Source of the DNA: Siphonodentalium dalli
Lineage: Eukaryota > Mollusca > Scaphopoda > Gadilida > Siphonodentaliidae
Length of the DNA: 64,000 nucleotides
Reading direction: 5' to 3'
Assembly: GCA_032622095.1 (NCBI GenBank)
Contig: CP136069.1
Location: forward strand, 120,578,126 to 120,642,125
The position numbers and the translations under genes are program-made. The notes beneath the pieces were generated by a model. The model had not been told where the DNA came from. It did not search any database and saw only the letters and a program-made list of their open reading frames with translations. Shown in pieces: positions 47,490-61,728 of the stretch. The first letter of the stretch is position 1. Each line of letters begins with the position of its first letter.

Positions 47490-48050
47490 ACAACTGGCGC
47501 GCGGCCAGAGACACTGATCCGTTTCCCAACCCAAAATGGCGGCCGCCTCATTAGTATTTCAGGCCTCAATCATAAACAGGGGGTCCTATAACTAATTAAG
47601 ACCACAAATGATCTAATAATATTGCGAATGGCGAGGCTGACCCCATACCATTGACAAAGTCACGACCGTTCAAACAGGCATACCATCCATCCTATTGGTA
47701 TACTGGATATTCTTTTGTACAGGGGTTTCAGTCAATTTGCGGAATAGGAAACATAAAGTGGATTATTCATGAGTTGTTTGCTGAAATAATTCTCGGAATA
47801 AACTAAGACGGACCAGTTTATCAAATTATAATTTGGGCCATTATATCTGTCTAAATCTGTAATGGATGCTTTATTGGGTCTTAGCTTTGTTAAACAAACA
47901 TGGGGACCATGAATTGGCAGTAGCGATGAAATGATAATTAACGGACAAGAAAGTCGTGTAAGGTTTCCTTTTCAATTAGCCTATCACTCCGTCCTTTTCT
48001 CTAACATAAGCCGAGTTCAAATCAGACACCCATTTTTAATGCGGTAGAAG
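47490..48050. promoter_or_regulatory. Candidate promoter-like motif and noncoding island 4
   Basis: At about 47496-47552 a GC-rich segment contains 'ctggcgcgcggccagag' and AAAATGGCGGCCGCC, a YY1-like motif that also opens a short peptide MAAASLVFQASI. The following 500 bases are unusually repeat-free and contain 'aactaattaag' (47591), 'cctattggtatac' and 'gataattaac' (47933). This is the strongest-looking noncoding island by eye. No gene downstream could be assembled. Confidence 0.25.
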
Positions 48051-49132
<1,082 letters not shown>

Positions 49133-49264
49133 ATCAAATCGAAATCAGACCAAAATGATATCTTAAGCCGCGTCAAAGTCATAACAATTGACAGACGATG
49201 AGTAATATACTTAACGTCGGTGGGAAACAAACCGGTACTGGATATCACAAAATCACATTAAATA

Positions 49265-50018
49265 TAAACACCTCAAAAAACGTTCCCCCCAATATATTCG
49301 GTAATATTTTATGAGATATTAGATGGATTTTGATGAAACTTTCCACAAATGATTTGTGGTACCAAAGACATCAAGTGTGTTAATTACTGTGATATGAGGT
49401 GAGATATGGCTGAGTGAGCACAAATTGAATGGAATAGGGGCACTTACAAAAGTTGCAAAAACCACAGGTAGAGTGATCACCGATATTCAGCTGTGACTTG
49501 GCCCCCACTTCTCGCACAGGTATGGAACATCCTTATCTGTTGGTACCTCAATGGCCTACATGGTGGGAAACATGGTTTACTGAAAAATGGCGTCAAAGAA
49601 ACTGATTTAACTAACTCTGTGTTGCTCACAGCATGAAACTTCAAGGTGTCATTCCAAAGGAATGTGGTTGGACTGAATGGCCTGGTCATGCAACAGGAAC
49701 ATTGTGTCCCGAAGATGACACGCATGTTATCATGGACTCACAGTGTGACTTTTAGACCACATTTACAGCCAGTAACAACTTGTGTGAACAATGGAACAAT
49801 GGAGTGACTGTCCACTCTACGTCAGTGTTTTGCAACTTTAGAAAAGCACCCTCTTCCATTCAATTTATGCACAACCGGCCATAACATAACTCACAGGACG
49901 GTGACTCACACAGGTTGTGTATCAGATACCACTAAACATTTGCATAAAGTTTCGTCAAATCCATCTAATATCTCATAAAATATTACCAAATATATTAAGG
50001 GGGACTTTTAGGTGTTTA
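49265..50018. mobile_element. Terminal-inverted-repeat element with TA target site
   Basis: Ends TA-TAAACACCT and AGGTGTTTA-TA. Long inverted arms (about 230 bp) share 'ggtaatattttatgagatat' / its inverse, 'agatggattt(t/g)a(t/c)gaaact', 'gcacaa(a/c)..' and 'attgaatgga' phrases. In the unpaired middle a 47-codon stretch (49615-49755) includes TEWPGHATGTLCPEDDTHVI, of unknown origin. It could be a relic of transposase or cargo. No intact gene was seen. Confidence 0.7.
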
Positions 50019-50316
50019 TATCAACTGGATACTATCCAGACGATACGAACATGTTAACACCTCCAGGTCACTCTTTTCTTAGCTTTAATGGGTTGCAGTT
50101 TCCTTTGTTAGTGCGTTCCTGGTATATATGGTGAACCTTTAAAAATTGTTAGTGAGTTCCTGGTTTATATGGTGAACCGAAAGAGAATATGTCAGGAGAT
50201 GGAACATTGAAACAGCTGGAAAATTAATATGACATAGATTTGTTTTAATTATAAAACATATGTAAATTAATAATCCCTGTATTCAGTCACCTACCCTATC
50301 GCTTATTACAAATGCG

Positions 50317-51292
50317 CACCCTTAAAGATACTGGTGGCCATGGCGGTGGGTATGCTGTTAAAATATTCACCTCCGTCAAAAACCGCCATAAACAGAAATA
50401 ATAGTAAAATATAGACATACCTTGTTATTATACCAATACGAAATATGGCATAAAACAGTATGTTATTGTCAAATGTAAACAAAAGCAAAAAGCAAAAAAA
50501 AAGAGCGTTATTTGTCACTGTTTTCCTGATATGGAAAAATAAAGAGCGTTTATATCATTTGTGTGTGATTAACTAATAGAATTTGTGCTATGTTATGTAA
50601 ATAGAAGCAAAACTTTTGTAACTAGAACATGCTCTTGTTTACGTACACCATCGTACGTCTTGACAATATACTATTTACGCGCTGATTATGTTTGGCATAT
50701 GAACTAAACTATATATATTTTAATATTCCTTCTGTGAATGGCGATTTGAACAAATATGAATATTTCTGCAACGAACGCCGCCCGTGTCTTTAAAGGCACG
50801 TGCGGCCTTAATTGTCGAAAATATTCATATTTGTTCCAAACACCGTAAACAGAAAAACATTAAAACGCATACAGTTCCGTTCATATATACCATGACCATC
50901 GCGTAAACAGCATGTTATCATAAAGATTTACTATATTTTACCTAAGCAAGAGCCTAATTGTGTTACAGAAGACAACACAATGCTGCTGGCTAATCACACA
51001 CAAATGGCATAAACGCTCTTTATTCGTTCCATATCAGGAATTCACCCATAAAGAACGCTCTTTATGTTTACCATCATAATATAAACAAACACCAGAAAAG
51101 TAACTTTTTATGCTGTTGTTTACATAACAATTGTCAAACATATGACCATAACATACTGTTTATGCGATATTTCTTATTTGTATACGGACAAAGTCTATCT
51201 GCATTTTGATGTTCTTTCTGTTTGTGGCGGTTTTTGACGGGTGGATATATTTTCACAGGATACCCACCGCCAAGGCCGCACGTGCCTTTAAG
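50317..51292. mobile_element. Composite inverted-repeat element(s) with 'cctttaaaggcacgtgcggcc' ends
   Basis: 50317-50535 is the inverse of 51040-51292: 'ggcggtgggtatgctgttaa' against its counterpart, 'gtcaaaaaccgcca', 'aacatactgtttatgc', 'gaacgctctttatg'. At 50735-50850 a central palindrome carries the same termini back to back ('cgtgtctttaaaggcacgtg') between 'aacaaatatgaatattt' and its inverse. This looks like two related elements joined end to end or a nested insertion. Confidence 0.6.
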
Positions 51293-51464
51293 GTCAGACA
51301 CCGGAAAGATTCACCGATGCACGAATAACCGTCTAGCAGCAACGAGAGAAACACTCTTTATTTTGACCATACAAGGAAACCAGTACAAACGAACGCTCTT
51401 TATTATTACACGCTACAGAGCACCCAGGTCTTGAATTGTCTCCTTGTGAATATAATTGTATTAG

Positions 51465-54400
51465 TAGGGTTACCCGGCGTTGCCCAGGTTAAAGTGATGT
51501 GAAACCCTCTGCATATTGTGGATATATGGTGGAAATAGAGGATACTCTTGTGCAAAGCATTACACATATTCTCATAAATTATATATCCAAATAGCATCAC
51601 AAAACATTATTCTTACACACGGAATATAAGTAGTAGGTCACCTTGTCGGATCGGAGCGATTGCCATTTTGTTTATCGCGATTAATCCGTCCCACCAATAA
51701 AGAACTATTTATGTATTTACAACTGCGTATACTTCAGACGTTATAACATGACATCATATATGTATTTGGGTTTTACATAGAGATGTGTCAATCTAGTGGG
51801 TTTGACTTAAGATTTTGAGGACACGTGTGGATGACGTTGTATACGTTTTTGTATAAAATTGGCGAGTATACAAATTCGTATCAAATTTAGGGCCCCCATA
51901 TCTATCATCCAAACGGCACCAATTTGGCGTATCTAAACCGCACGATTAGATTTCTCGTATCACGGAGAATATGTATCAATCTGGTGGAAATCAGCGCTAA
52001 ACATATTGTTCATCTTTTTTGTGTTCCTCTCACCCTCTACGAATAGTCCCACTTGTGACAGCTTGTGACATCCTTAAACCACACAATTAGACTCCTGATA
52101 TAATGGAGATGATTATTGATACCAATTTGATCGAATTTAGTGCCCGCTAACCCCCAACTCTCACACAAACAACACCAACATGGCGTCTTTAAATCACACG
52201 ATCAGACGCCGCGTATTATGGATAAGAATGCGTATAACTTTGGTGGAAATTGGCGCTAAAATTATTGCGAATCAATTTTGGTGCCCCTCTGCCTTTCAGT
52301 TAAACCCTGACTCGAGTGACGCCACTTTTGACAGATTTAAGCCACACTATTAGACTCCTCATACCATGGGGATGATATTGTATAAGTGTGGTGGCAATCG
52401 GCGACTAAACCCATTCTTAACAAATTGAGTGCCCCTCCCACAATCTTTCATCCAAACGACAGCAATTTGGAGTCTTTAAATCGCCCAATTAGATTCCTTG
52501 TATCATGGAGAAGAAGATATATCAATTTGGTGGAAATCGACGCTAAAATTAGTTTTATATCAATTTTGCCCCCCCCCCCTCTCCCCTTCCGTGCATCCCT
52601 GACGCGAATGGCGCCACGTTTGACACATTTAAACAATACCATTAGATTCCTTATATCATGGGAATGATTATATAAAAGTTTCGTGGCAATCGGCGGCAAA
52701 CAGTTTTTCTACCACTCCCCCTTTTCTGCCCTGACAACGGCGTCACTTAGTCGGATTCCTTATGTCATTTTGCATTTTTGGTTTGTTAAAAGCGATCTGA
52801 AAACGGATTATGTATGCCTAGTAGGTGTGTTTTCAGGATTCACTTGTTTCCATTCTTGAATTTTGGCGGGTCGGCCTAAATCGGGGTCAACATAATTTAG
52901 AGAGCGTTTCGTATTTATAGAAAACGATAGATGGTGCCATCTGGCATATGGTGATCGGTGTGATTTGAAACTTCTCCAAACTACTAGATATTACTGTTAC
53001 ATATATTTTTGAAAATTTTGATGTGATCGGTTCATTCTTGTTGGCTACAGTTGTGATCAAAATTTAACACTGAGTCCTATGGAGATTATAGTACTTTGGA
53101 TAAATGGCGCCATTTTGCGTATTATGATATGCGCGTACTGATATTTCTAAAGAATACTAAGTATGAAACACAGACGTAGTTCAAAAAAGAATGGATGTGA
53201 TCAGATGATTCTTGCTGGGTACAGTTGCGATCAAAATTTAACACTTAACCCTATGGAGAATTTCGTGTTATGCTCAAACGTTGATTGTAATATCACTTAT
53301 TGGCAATCGTGCGCAAATATATATGTAGACTAACACTCGTGTTTGACCCACTGTAACTATCCGTGATTTAATAGATGCAATTAATACATGATATATTTAT
53401 GCCTCAAGATACAGTTATTGGCAAAAGTAAGTGTCGAATGGTTTTGTAATTTCGATAATATGCAGTCTGTTGAATCAAACGAAAATATTCACAACAAGAC
53501 TGTTCACGATGTGATTACATATTATATTATTGTTTTATTTGATACTTGTTGTCCACTGACTAGTTTTTAAAACCACATCGTTGATCATAACGGGATGTAG
53601 TGTCACAAATACACAGGTATATAGATTGTAGTTGTCATTAACTCAATCGTTGTCATCGGATTCTATCCCACATGCACTGAGAAAATCCGTGTTTTCGCAG
53701 GATTTGTGCTACTGATAAATGGACATTTCGGTGCAGCTGAGATCTTTGCTATAGCGGTATAGGCTTTGCTTTCATACTTCCCACGTCAGTTACATTTGGG
53801 CCAACTTCAGTACAGCGACTGAAACCCAACATTCACCATCAATATTCTGACCACAGTCAATTTCCACGCTTCGTGTATAGCTGTGAAAATCAAGTAAATT
53901 CGAATTTCCACTAAAGTAGAGCTTAATGAGTAAAATAGATATCAACCATAGTTGCATTTCCTGCAAATTCCCAGTAGGTTCTTAGTAACCGTTACTAAGG
54001 AGCTATCGGGATCGGTGACAAAGTCTCCCGATCTTATAATGATCAGTGGCCTATGCAGAACATGGCTGCACAGTTAAAAGACATATATACATGTGCCCAA
54101 CTTTGAACAAAACCAGCACCATGTGATTAGACACTGACTAAATTATGGCAATACCAATGAATGATTAGTAACCGTTGTTAACCTTAAATAAGACATATGG
54201 TTCACTTTGACGTCCAGGTATATCTCAAATTTCACATTTGGGTATTAACTGCATCGGAAACGCAAACGTTGAATTACGACCCTATCTGTTACAATTGCAA
54301 TTTCTAGTGAATTCCCGGTAATTTCCTAGACAAAGTTTCTCGATCTTATAATGATCAATGGCCCATGGGGCACTAACATGTACAGTTTCATATCTGTGTC

Positions 54401-57400
54401 ACCATTTCAACATAACCAATACCATCCGACTGTAGACACTATCTAATTTACGGGAAAATGCCACGGCCCAGAATGTTGATCGGTTCAAAGCCAAGTATAT
54501 TATTGGGGGAGAACGATCCATTAAGCCTAAGTCGATGGTTTGTTCACAACGGATGGAGTCATGATACATTATGAAGGATGATGGAAGGGTCCCCTCAAAT
54601 ATGTTCTTCGACACAGTATTGTCCCACACTGTGTCACTTGCATATTACTGTGTTGTATTATATATAAGACCAAGCACATATTGCACACATATATCTTCTT
54701 ATAAATAAATTATCTCTTAGAAAGTGTCCAGAGATGTCTTGCCTATTTATACTGACAATTTATTTTTATTGTTGTGGCAAAGGACTTGAGGGAGTGATTT
54801 GTTATGTTGACTAAGGTGTTAATTTAGTATGTGAAACATGTATGCCGGGGGATGTATCGAGTGGACGGAGAAAGTATTTTCTTTATCATCAGATGAACAT
54901 AATTTAAACTCCCAATTTTGATCAACCCGACCAGGAATTATAGAACAACCATCTATATATGCCCAACAATATTTAGCAATACATAAGGACATGATAACAT
55001 TGTTTAACATTTTTAAACAATATTGTGCACCCTATCCACATGTATGGCTAAACACATCGTTGGCATAGATGAGTTGTTGTAGTTGTTACATTGATGCTGG
55101 TCGGGTTTCTCCAAATTTAATACCAAACAGAATGATGCATAAGCTACGGTGGCTGGTTTAGGACATGGGAAATTGTTCTTTTTATTTCGTGGCCACGAAA
55201 TACTAATTCGTGGCCACTAAATTACTAATTCGTGGCAACGAAATACTAATTCGTGGCGAATTATAACTGATTGACCTTTGCATATATCCAGATACCTTTA
55301 CGGTGGGATAGGATAGGATGGGATATTTTATTTCAATATACACATATTAATACATTATAATACATTTGACAAATATTGTATTGTATATTCAAGGGGGTGG
55401 CATAGTCAGGCTAGACTGTCTTACTGCCACCCTGCTACGGTATGGTTACACTTGATGATGTTTTAGAAACAATTTATACGATCGCAGAGAAGCTACTATA
55501 TAAACCCCTTATGGCGTGGGACCCGGGCTCTATGGGGATATGAACGTCCGATATAAACTAGCCCAGAGAGAACGGGGAAACACAGGTCAGGTGGCTCCAA
55601 GAAAAACTGAAATTCATTAGTTTTTACCACAAGGGATCGAATGGGAATGACATTTCACTCGGCATATATATTGGCCGAATTAAGTCAAATAAGGGGTTTT
55701 GTAGGGTGGGCCCAAAACAAACTTATAAATATTCACCCCTTTCAACCATACCCGATCCAAAATGGTCGCCGCTCAGAAGGGGTCAAATAGGGTACACATT
55801 ATTTCTTGGTCACTTGACCGATATAGATCAAATAAAGGGTGTTGTACGGTGGCTAGCAAAGCAAGCTAATTTTTCACACCTTCAGCCCATTCGAGCGAAA
55901 ATGATAAATGATCATTGGGGTCCATATAATTATGGTACAATGCAATAGCCCCCCCCCCAATATTAGGTCGAATACAGTGTGTTGTAGGGTGACCCCTGAT
56001 GAGACAAACTAAATATTCACCGGCTTATCCATCTCCGATCCAAAATGGCCACCCAGATGGGTTCAAATATGGCACCTATACAATTTCTCGGCCCCTTAAC
56101 CGTTTGATGTGGTAGAATTGGTGCTGTAGGGTGGCCCCAAGATATACTGAATGTCGTGGGTGCCCTATGTGACCCACCCCCAGGACGGCGGCAACTTTGG
56201 ATCGGGTTGGTGAAAGGGGTGATTACTTAATTTGTTTTACGGGCCACCCTACAACACCCTTTATCTCAAATCGTCGTGGCTGATGCCATGATGGTGGACT
56301 TGACATACTTGACATATGTGCATAATATCAACTCGCACAATTCATGAAAAGGCTAATCGTGTAAGTTAATATCTGTATAATCAGTCAACGCTCTTTAAAT
56401 TTTTAAAACCGTCCAAACAATTTGTTTCCACTAAAATGTCAGACTGGAAACAATTAGACTATGAAAGTAGACCGCCATATTTGATACTTTTGTTAATTCC
56501 AACTCGCACATCCACCAGAAGGTTAGTTATGAGGATTAATATTTGTATAATAAGCAAACGCTCTTTAAATTCTTAAAACAGTCAAAAAAAACTTTGTTTT
56601 CAATAAAATTTCAACTGGACACACGTCAACTCTGAAAGTAGACACGCTATTGATAAATAAACCGTTCGCATGTCATTTTAGACAATCCGAAATTGCGCGA
56701 CCGTTGTTTTTGACCAAAGGAATCTGACTTGTGAAATCAGTGAGGGTGGGGTAGGGTTAGCTTTTCTGCGATATTTTTACCAAAATTCGATGTATCGAAG
56801 TTTTGTTTGTGGCATATGATCAAGATATCCTTGTAGATTGTTCATGTTCGTCTATATGTGATCTAGCTGATTTTAAGAAGATACAATACCTTAATATTTG
56901 GGAAAGAAAGTTGAAAATGCAGTCATAAATACAATTCATCTGATGATTTTATGATAAAATTCCACATTAAGATATGTAATTAAGTAATTATGGCAAGATC
57001 TCTCCATGTTTTACGATTTATAAGAACAAAGAAAGCCACTTACCGAACTGGCTATGCGTAATAGCATGTTTTTATTACCAGGTGGACGGGAAAAAAATAG
57101 AGGGGTACACAAACAAAAGCCTCACAAAAACCTGTTTCCACTAAAATATCAAGCTGGAAAAAGGTAGATTCTGAAAATAGACACACTGGTGGTATAGAAA
57201 CTGTTCTCATATCGCTTTTAACATTCCGAAAACGCGCGACCATTTTTTTCGACATAAGGAATCCGACTAACTTTAGAAAATTCTAATCCGCACCATTATC
57301 TTTCTCGTAAAAAGTTACCCATAGTAGACCGGTTGGTACCATATAGATGGTCCCTCGGCGCTAAACTTAGTTTATCAATTTCGGTGCCCCTCTCCCCTTC

Positions 57401-57672
57401 AGTGCCACTCTTGACATATTTAAACCACACCATCAGATTCCTTTTATCATGGGGATGTTCATATATAAGTTTCGTGGCAATCGGCGACAATATTTGTTTA
57501 TGCCCCTGACAACAACCGCGTCGCTTTAGAAAATCCTAACCCTCACCATTATCTTTCTCGTAAAAAATTACCCCTAGTAGACCCCGTTGGTGCCATCTAG
57601 ATGGTCCCCTGTGAATGTATATAGAACACAGACAGACAGACAGACATACATTCGTAAATATATATATAGATT
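51465..57672. repeat. Long decayed repeat domain bracketed by 'ttacccggcgttgcccagg' and an (ACAG)n...TATATATAGAT tail
   Basis: The left edge 'gggttacccggcgttgcccagg' and the right edge 'cagacagacagacagaca' with 'tatatatatagat' are the start and end signatures of a widespread invertebrate repeat. Between them are many units of 'tttggtggaaat.g.cgctaaa', 'ttaaacca(c)ac.attagattcct.atatcatgg' (51780-52760, 57300-57500), a 'cctatggagatt...tttaacact' unit duplicated at 52900-53270, a ~300-bp duplication at 53820-54400 ('tcttataatgatca(g/a)tggcc'), and a 'gttgtagggtggccc...gatccaaaatgg' array at 55690-56290 whose last unit is inverted. Frames over it are spurious. Confidence 0.6.
55188..55264. repeat. 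Short tandem palindromic repeat 'attcgtggccacgaaatacta'
   Basis: About four units of ~21 bp, each containing the perfect palindrome TTCGTGGCCACGAA or a one-step variant. Confidence 0.85.
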
Positions 57673-57722
57673 GGGGGATAGGTTTGCTTTATTTAAGAAC
57701 CCTTTTTTTCTATGAACAGTTT

Positions 57723-58617
57723 CACCCCATGCATCCGGAAATGCTTGTAGCGGAAGACATGCTCGTAGCGGAATAACCACATGGCCCGCGATTTGCACAC
57801 CGTTCACGGTTAGACACACGTTGCAACGAAACCAACACATACCAGTGGTTGACGGTGGTGGTACTATTTGTGGTTATAATTTACCCAACTGTACATCAAA
57901 CTTCTTTAAACATGGACGCAGTTTAATCTTATTTTACCGGGAAGTTAGGCCAAAAATTGTGGCAAAATTTGCATTTCTTACATAAAATTATGATTTCCGT
58001 GGTAACAGCCCAGACAATATAGTCTTTGCATACATTGCTATTTCCGCGGATATTCCCTTAATATAATAGACAACATTTTCAGTCATGTTTCTACATTTTC
58101 CATAGTAAAATATTACCATATATGCAGGTCATAGCAAGAACATATGATATGTCTATAGCAGTGGTTTTACGTTTGCTATAGACATGCCCCAAAATCAAGT
58201 GAGTGCCTCCATGGAAACTAATTTTTCGGGCACTAATATGATTGACATCGCAAACATGTCCAGTTCATTTTGAAACTAAGATATCATACTTTGAGAGACT
58301 GCATGTATGTTATATAATGTGTCAATGCAAAGATTCATTAAAATGTGATAAAACTTATATCGAGTAAGTATTTCAGGTCTTAATTTTCGTATAAAACCCG
58401 ATTATCGAACAGTAATATGCAAATTGCGGAAACCACAACCGCTCATTTCTGTAGACCGATTATCGCTGTTAACGTTTAAAAAAAAATCAAGGTAAACTAA
58501 ACCGTGTTTTTATTAAATAACTTACGACAACTAAAGACGATGTGCAAATCCCGGGCCAAGTGGTTATTCCGCTACGAGCATGTCTTCCGCTACGAGCATG
58601 TCCGGATGCATGGGGTG
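57723..58617. mobile_element. 895-bp terminal-inverted-repeat element with 5-bp target duplication AGTTT
   Basis: The first ~78 bases (CACCCCATGCATCCGG, 'gcttgtagcggaagacatgc', 'tcgtagcggaataaccacat', 'gcccgcgatttgcacac') recur inverted at about 58540-58617 with only a few mismatches. Immediately outside, AGTTT is present on both sides (57718-57722 and 58618-58622). The internal ~740 bp are AT-rich without an open transposase frame, so it is a non-autonomous element. High arm identity suggests fairly recent activity. The superfamily is not assigned. Confidence 0.85.
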
Positions 58618-58935
58618 AGTTTGAAGACAAATTATATAATTCGAGTTGAATACCCACTTTCGTCCATTCATTCTAATTGAGGTATGGTCCTCGCTGGACT
58701 TCAAAATTTTCACTCAGCATAGTTAATTTGCATTGAGGAGCTGAGACACGATCGCGAACTTATTACTAGTTGATGTATTTGGGAGTATTGATGAAAAGCC
58801 GAAACCTTAATCGTAAAAATGAATATGGAAAAACCACAACGAATAGAAAGAACACAAATACTAGTGACGTTTTACCATATTCGTAATAATTATCTGTCGT
58901 AGTTCCTTATGCGAAAGGTGTCTATTGAATCATGC

Positions 58936-59010
58936 AAACCGAGGGTAACCCGATACAGACAAACCGAGGGTAACCCGATGCAGACAAACCGAAGGTAACC
59001 CGATGCAGAC
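58936..59010. repeat. 25-bp minisatellite, three copies
   Basis: Unit 'aaaccgagggtaacccgatg' plus 'cagac', three copies with two substitutions. Confidence 0.92.
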
Positions 59011-59879
59011 ATTGCCAGACAAAGTAGTGCCCCGGTGAACGTTCGTCAACAATTGCCGTGTAGGAATCGTATGGGGTGATTTATGTGCTCATTCGATTTC
59101 GATATAAGTATACCAACACGTGTATCCTCACAAAAATGACTATTCAGTTCATAAAAATTATTAGCAAGTTTTACTGTTTTTTTTTCTACCAGCAGCAGCT
59201 GTGGCTGGCAGATGTTACAAATTACCATGGAATAATACCTTACATTTATACAGTAAATATATGTGCAACTTTCATTATCCATACAATGTGAATTATGAGA
59301 AGAATCCAATCAGCTGGCATCACAGAGATATATTAAGACTAAAACAGCCACGCAATCCTGCATGTTAACACTGATTAAATTACGTTTAAAAAAAAAAAAT
59401 CCTCACCCGATACCGGACCCACCACATAAAGTCTAATAAAAGGAAAATATTCAGTGAAAACATTAAGTCCCCAACTAGAATAGTACTATGTAGTAGTCTA
59501 ATTTATGGGCCTGGACATTTGAACTCATATTGGTAGACACAATTTGTCTTTGAATTTGATTTTTGGAAAAGAAAATGGACATAACACTGGATACATGTAA
59601 GTCCACATGCCCAAACATTGCATCCTGGAAAACGTTCACAACACCCCACCCAAATACACTGATATTTTCCTTCTATGGCTAAGATTAGCCCAATGCATGC
59701 TTAACTCTGAACCTGGGAAATATAGATTTACCACACACGACCGCCTTATTTGAATATTACACTTGACATTTTGAATTTTCTTACTCTAAACAATGCCCCA
59801 CTTAAGGCAGCGCATAAGAATAATCACTCATGTGCACATATAAGTTTGACCATGCTGTTTATTTTATGAAAATAAAACC
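59011..59879. other. No recognised gene
   Basis: AT-rich; frames at 59046-59309 on both strands are short and unrecognised. Confidence 0.3.
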
Positions 59880-60400
59880 AGTAGCCAAAATTGTCATTTT
59901 CTTAATTGTAGTTATGAACGTTCGAACAAATAAACGTTCGACTACGATGGAATCTTGCGCACTTGATGACTTGGTCGAATTCCTCAATTTCTTGTGTATC
60001 ATCTGCATTCTATGGAATCGAAATTCAGTCTCATCTGGACAAACGTCCGGTGGTACCGGATCAATAAAGAGATCATTTCGCTTTCTCTTTCTTGTTTGCT
60101 CTACAGACGATTGAAGCTCTTTAAATCATTAGGCATATAACGGTTCGTTTCGATATATTCTCAAAGTCACGAATCCGGAACGCCAAAAACGAAACGAACA
60201 TTGGAAATCACATGGCTAATCCAATTAAGATTTTATGGTCGACAAATTATTCTAAATCACACAAATAACTTCGCCATCGACGAACGATAATGACTATACT
60301 GGTCTCTTTTGGGCGGGCGTGAGCTTGTCAAAGAAATAATTTCCGTGTTTGTCGTCTGGTGTAGAGAATGAGATATTAGTTTGGTCGCCATTTTGTCAGC
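59880..60400. promoter_or_regulatory. Candidate noncoding island 5
   Basis: Repeat-free, with CpG words ('acgttcgaac', 'aaacgttcgac'), 'ctaatccaattaagatttta' and 'gggcgggcgtgagc'. The frames 59830-60114 and 60349-60585 have no known domain. A regulatory role is a guess. Confidence 0.15.
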
Positions 60401-60847
60401 AGTTTTGTATTAATGGGCCCCACTCAAACGTGGGTCGATCGGAATTATTTTCGGTCACTGATGATTGGTGTGTTTACCACAGATCATCAGAATCCAGACT
60501 TCGTGTCATTCCGTTCTGGAATCAAAATCAAATAATTCATTCCATTCAGCCTGTCGTTTGGCTGAGATTCGAGAACTGGCATTAAATTCTCACCATGTGC
60601 TGCTCTCTTTCTATGACATGTTGGCACTCATCGAAGACGGGTGATGAACTCAGCAAAGACACGAATGTGACATGATGGTCAAAATATGGGGTGTCCCTTC
60701 CTAATTTCAAGCACGCGCCTCCTAGCTGGGACTATATATAGATATACCCTTTATCCGCATAACATCGTAGATTATGTTTGACAAAAAATTACTTAAGAAA
60801 TGGTCAAAGTTGGCTTGTAATGTTGTGTGGAAAACGAACTCGTTCCA

Positions 60848-61078
60848 CACTTTAATCTTTCCTATACTAAATGGATTCTCCCACTCAGTTATAAAAGTAT
60901 GCTTTGCAATGTTTATTATTCATTTGTAGGGATGTTCAGGAAAAATGAGCAGACGACAGCCAGTCGAAAAGATAATACGAGTTCAGAAGGATTCATATAT
61001 ACATTGAGAGGAAATAATTAGATAGTAAGTTCAAAGGACTTTTGTTGATCTTATTATGTGAACATTTCCTGAACATTC
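60848..61078. mobile_element. MITE family A, copy with intact centre
   Basis: 'ctttcctatactaaatggat' then TCTCCCAC, 'gagcagacgacag', 'gttcagaaggattcatatat' and the hairpin 'aagttcaaa...ttgatcttattatgtgaaca' with 'catttcctgaac'. It matches the intron 1 copies. Confidence 0.65.
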
Positions 61079-61301
61079 CGGCTGCGCGTTACAAATTGCT
61101 CCACGAGTTGGGTGGGAGGGGGTATGAGCGATTTTGTTGTTATCAGGTCATAGCTTAGCGCTTTGTGCATACTTTTCAAGATTATCGTGTTTCACAACGA
61201 CGAATGATCTAATAGCCACTAATATATAAGAATTAAGGCCACATGGCGGTCATAATATCAGAGTCATCTTCCACATTGAGCAGCTGAGAAACGATCGAGA
61301 A

Positions 61302-61337
61302 CTGATATGATATGATATATGATATGATATGATATCA
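61302..61337. repeat. (TGATA)n short tandem repeat
   Basis: Six to seven near-perfect ATGAT/TGATA units. Confidence 0.85.
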
Positions 61338-61552
61338 TGCATTTGTGAATTTTGTTGAAAATATGAAACCATAATCGTAACCACGGATAGGGAAAAAGAC
61401 AAAGAATAGAAATAACACAATTTTAGTGACGTAGTATACCATATTCGTAATTCTTATCTGTTAGAGTTCGTCATGCCACAGATGTCCAATACGTCGACTA
61501 TATGTTAAATCCTTGTGTACTCCGCATTTTCGATATCGCACAGAAAGGCATG

Positions 61553-61728
61553 TATTAATCAGAGGATATTGCTTGGTTGGTTTGATATCAGGCCCGACAT
61601 CAGCCCGATGTAACCTCATATCAGCCTGAAACCAAATTGGGTCGAAGGCTGATCTGAGGTTACCGATGGCTGATATCAGGCTTATAATATCAAACCAACC
61701 AAGTAATATCCTATTTATTAATCAGGGA
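61553..61728. mobile_element. Foldback MITE-like element
   Basis: 'attaatcagaggatattgct' and 'tggttggtttgatatcaggc' at the left pair with 'caggcttataatatcaaacc' and 'aaccaagtaatatcctattt' at the right. The loop contains a second pair, 'atgtaacctcatatcagcct' with 'aggctgatctgaggttaccg'. Confidence 0.75.
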
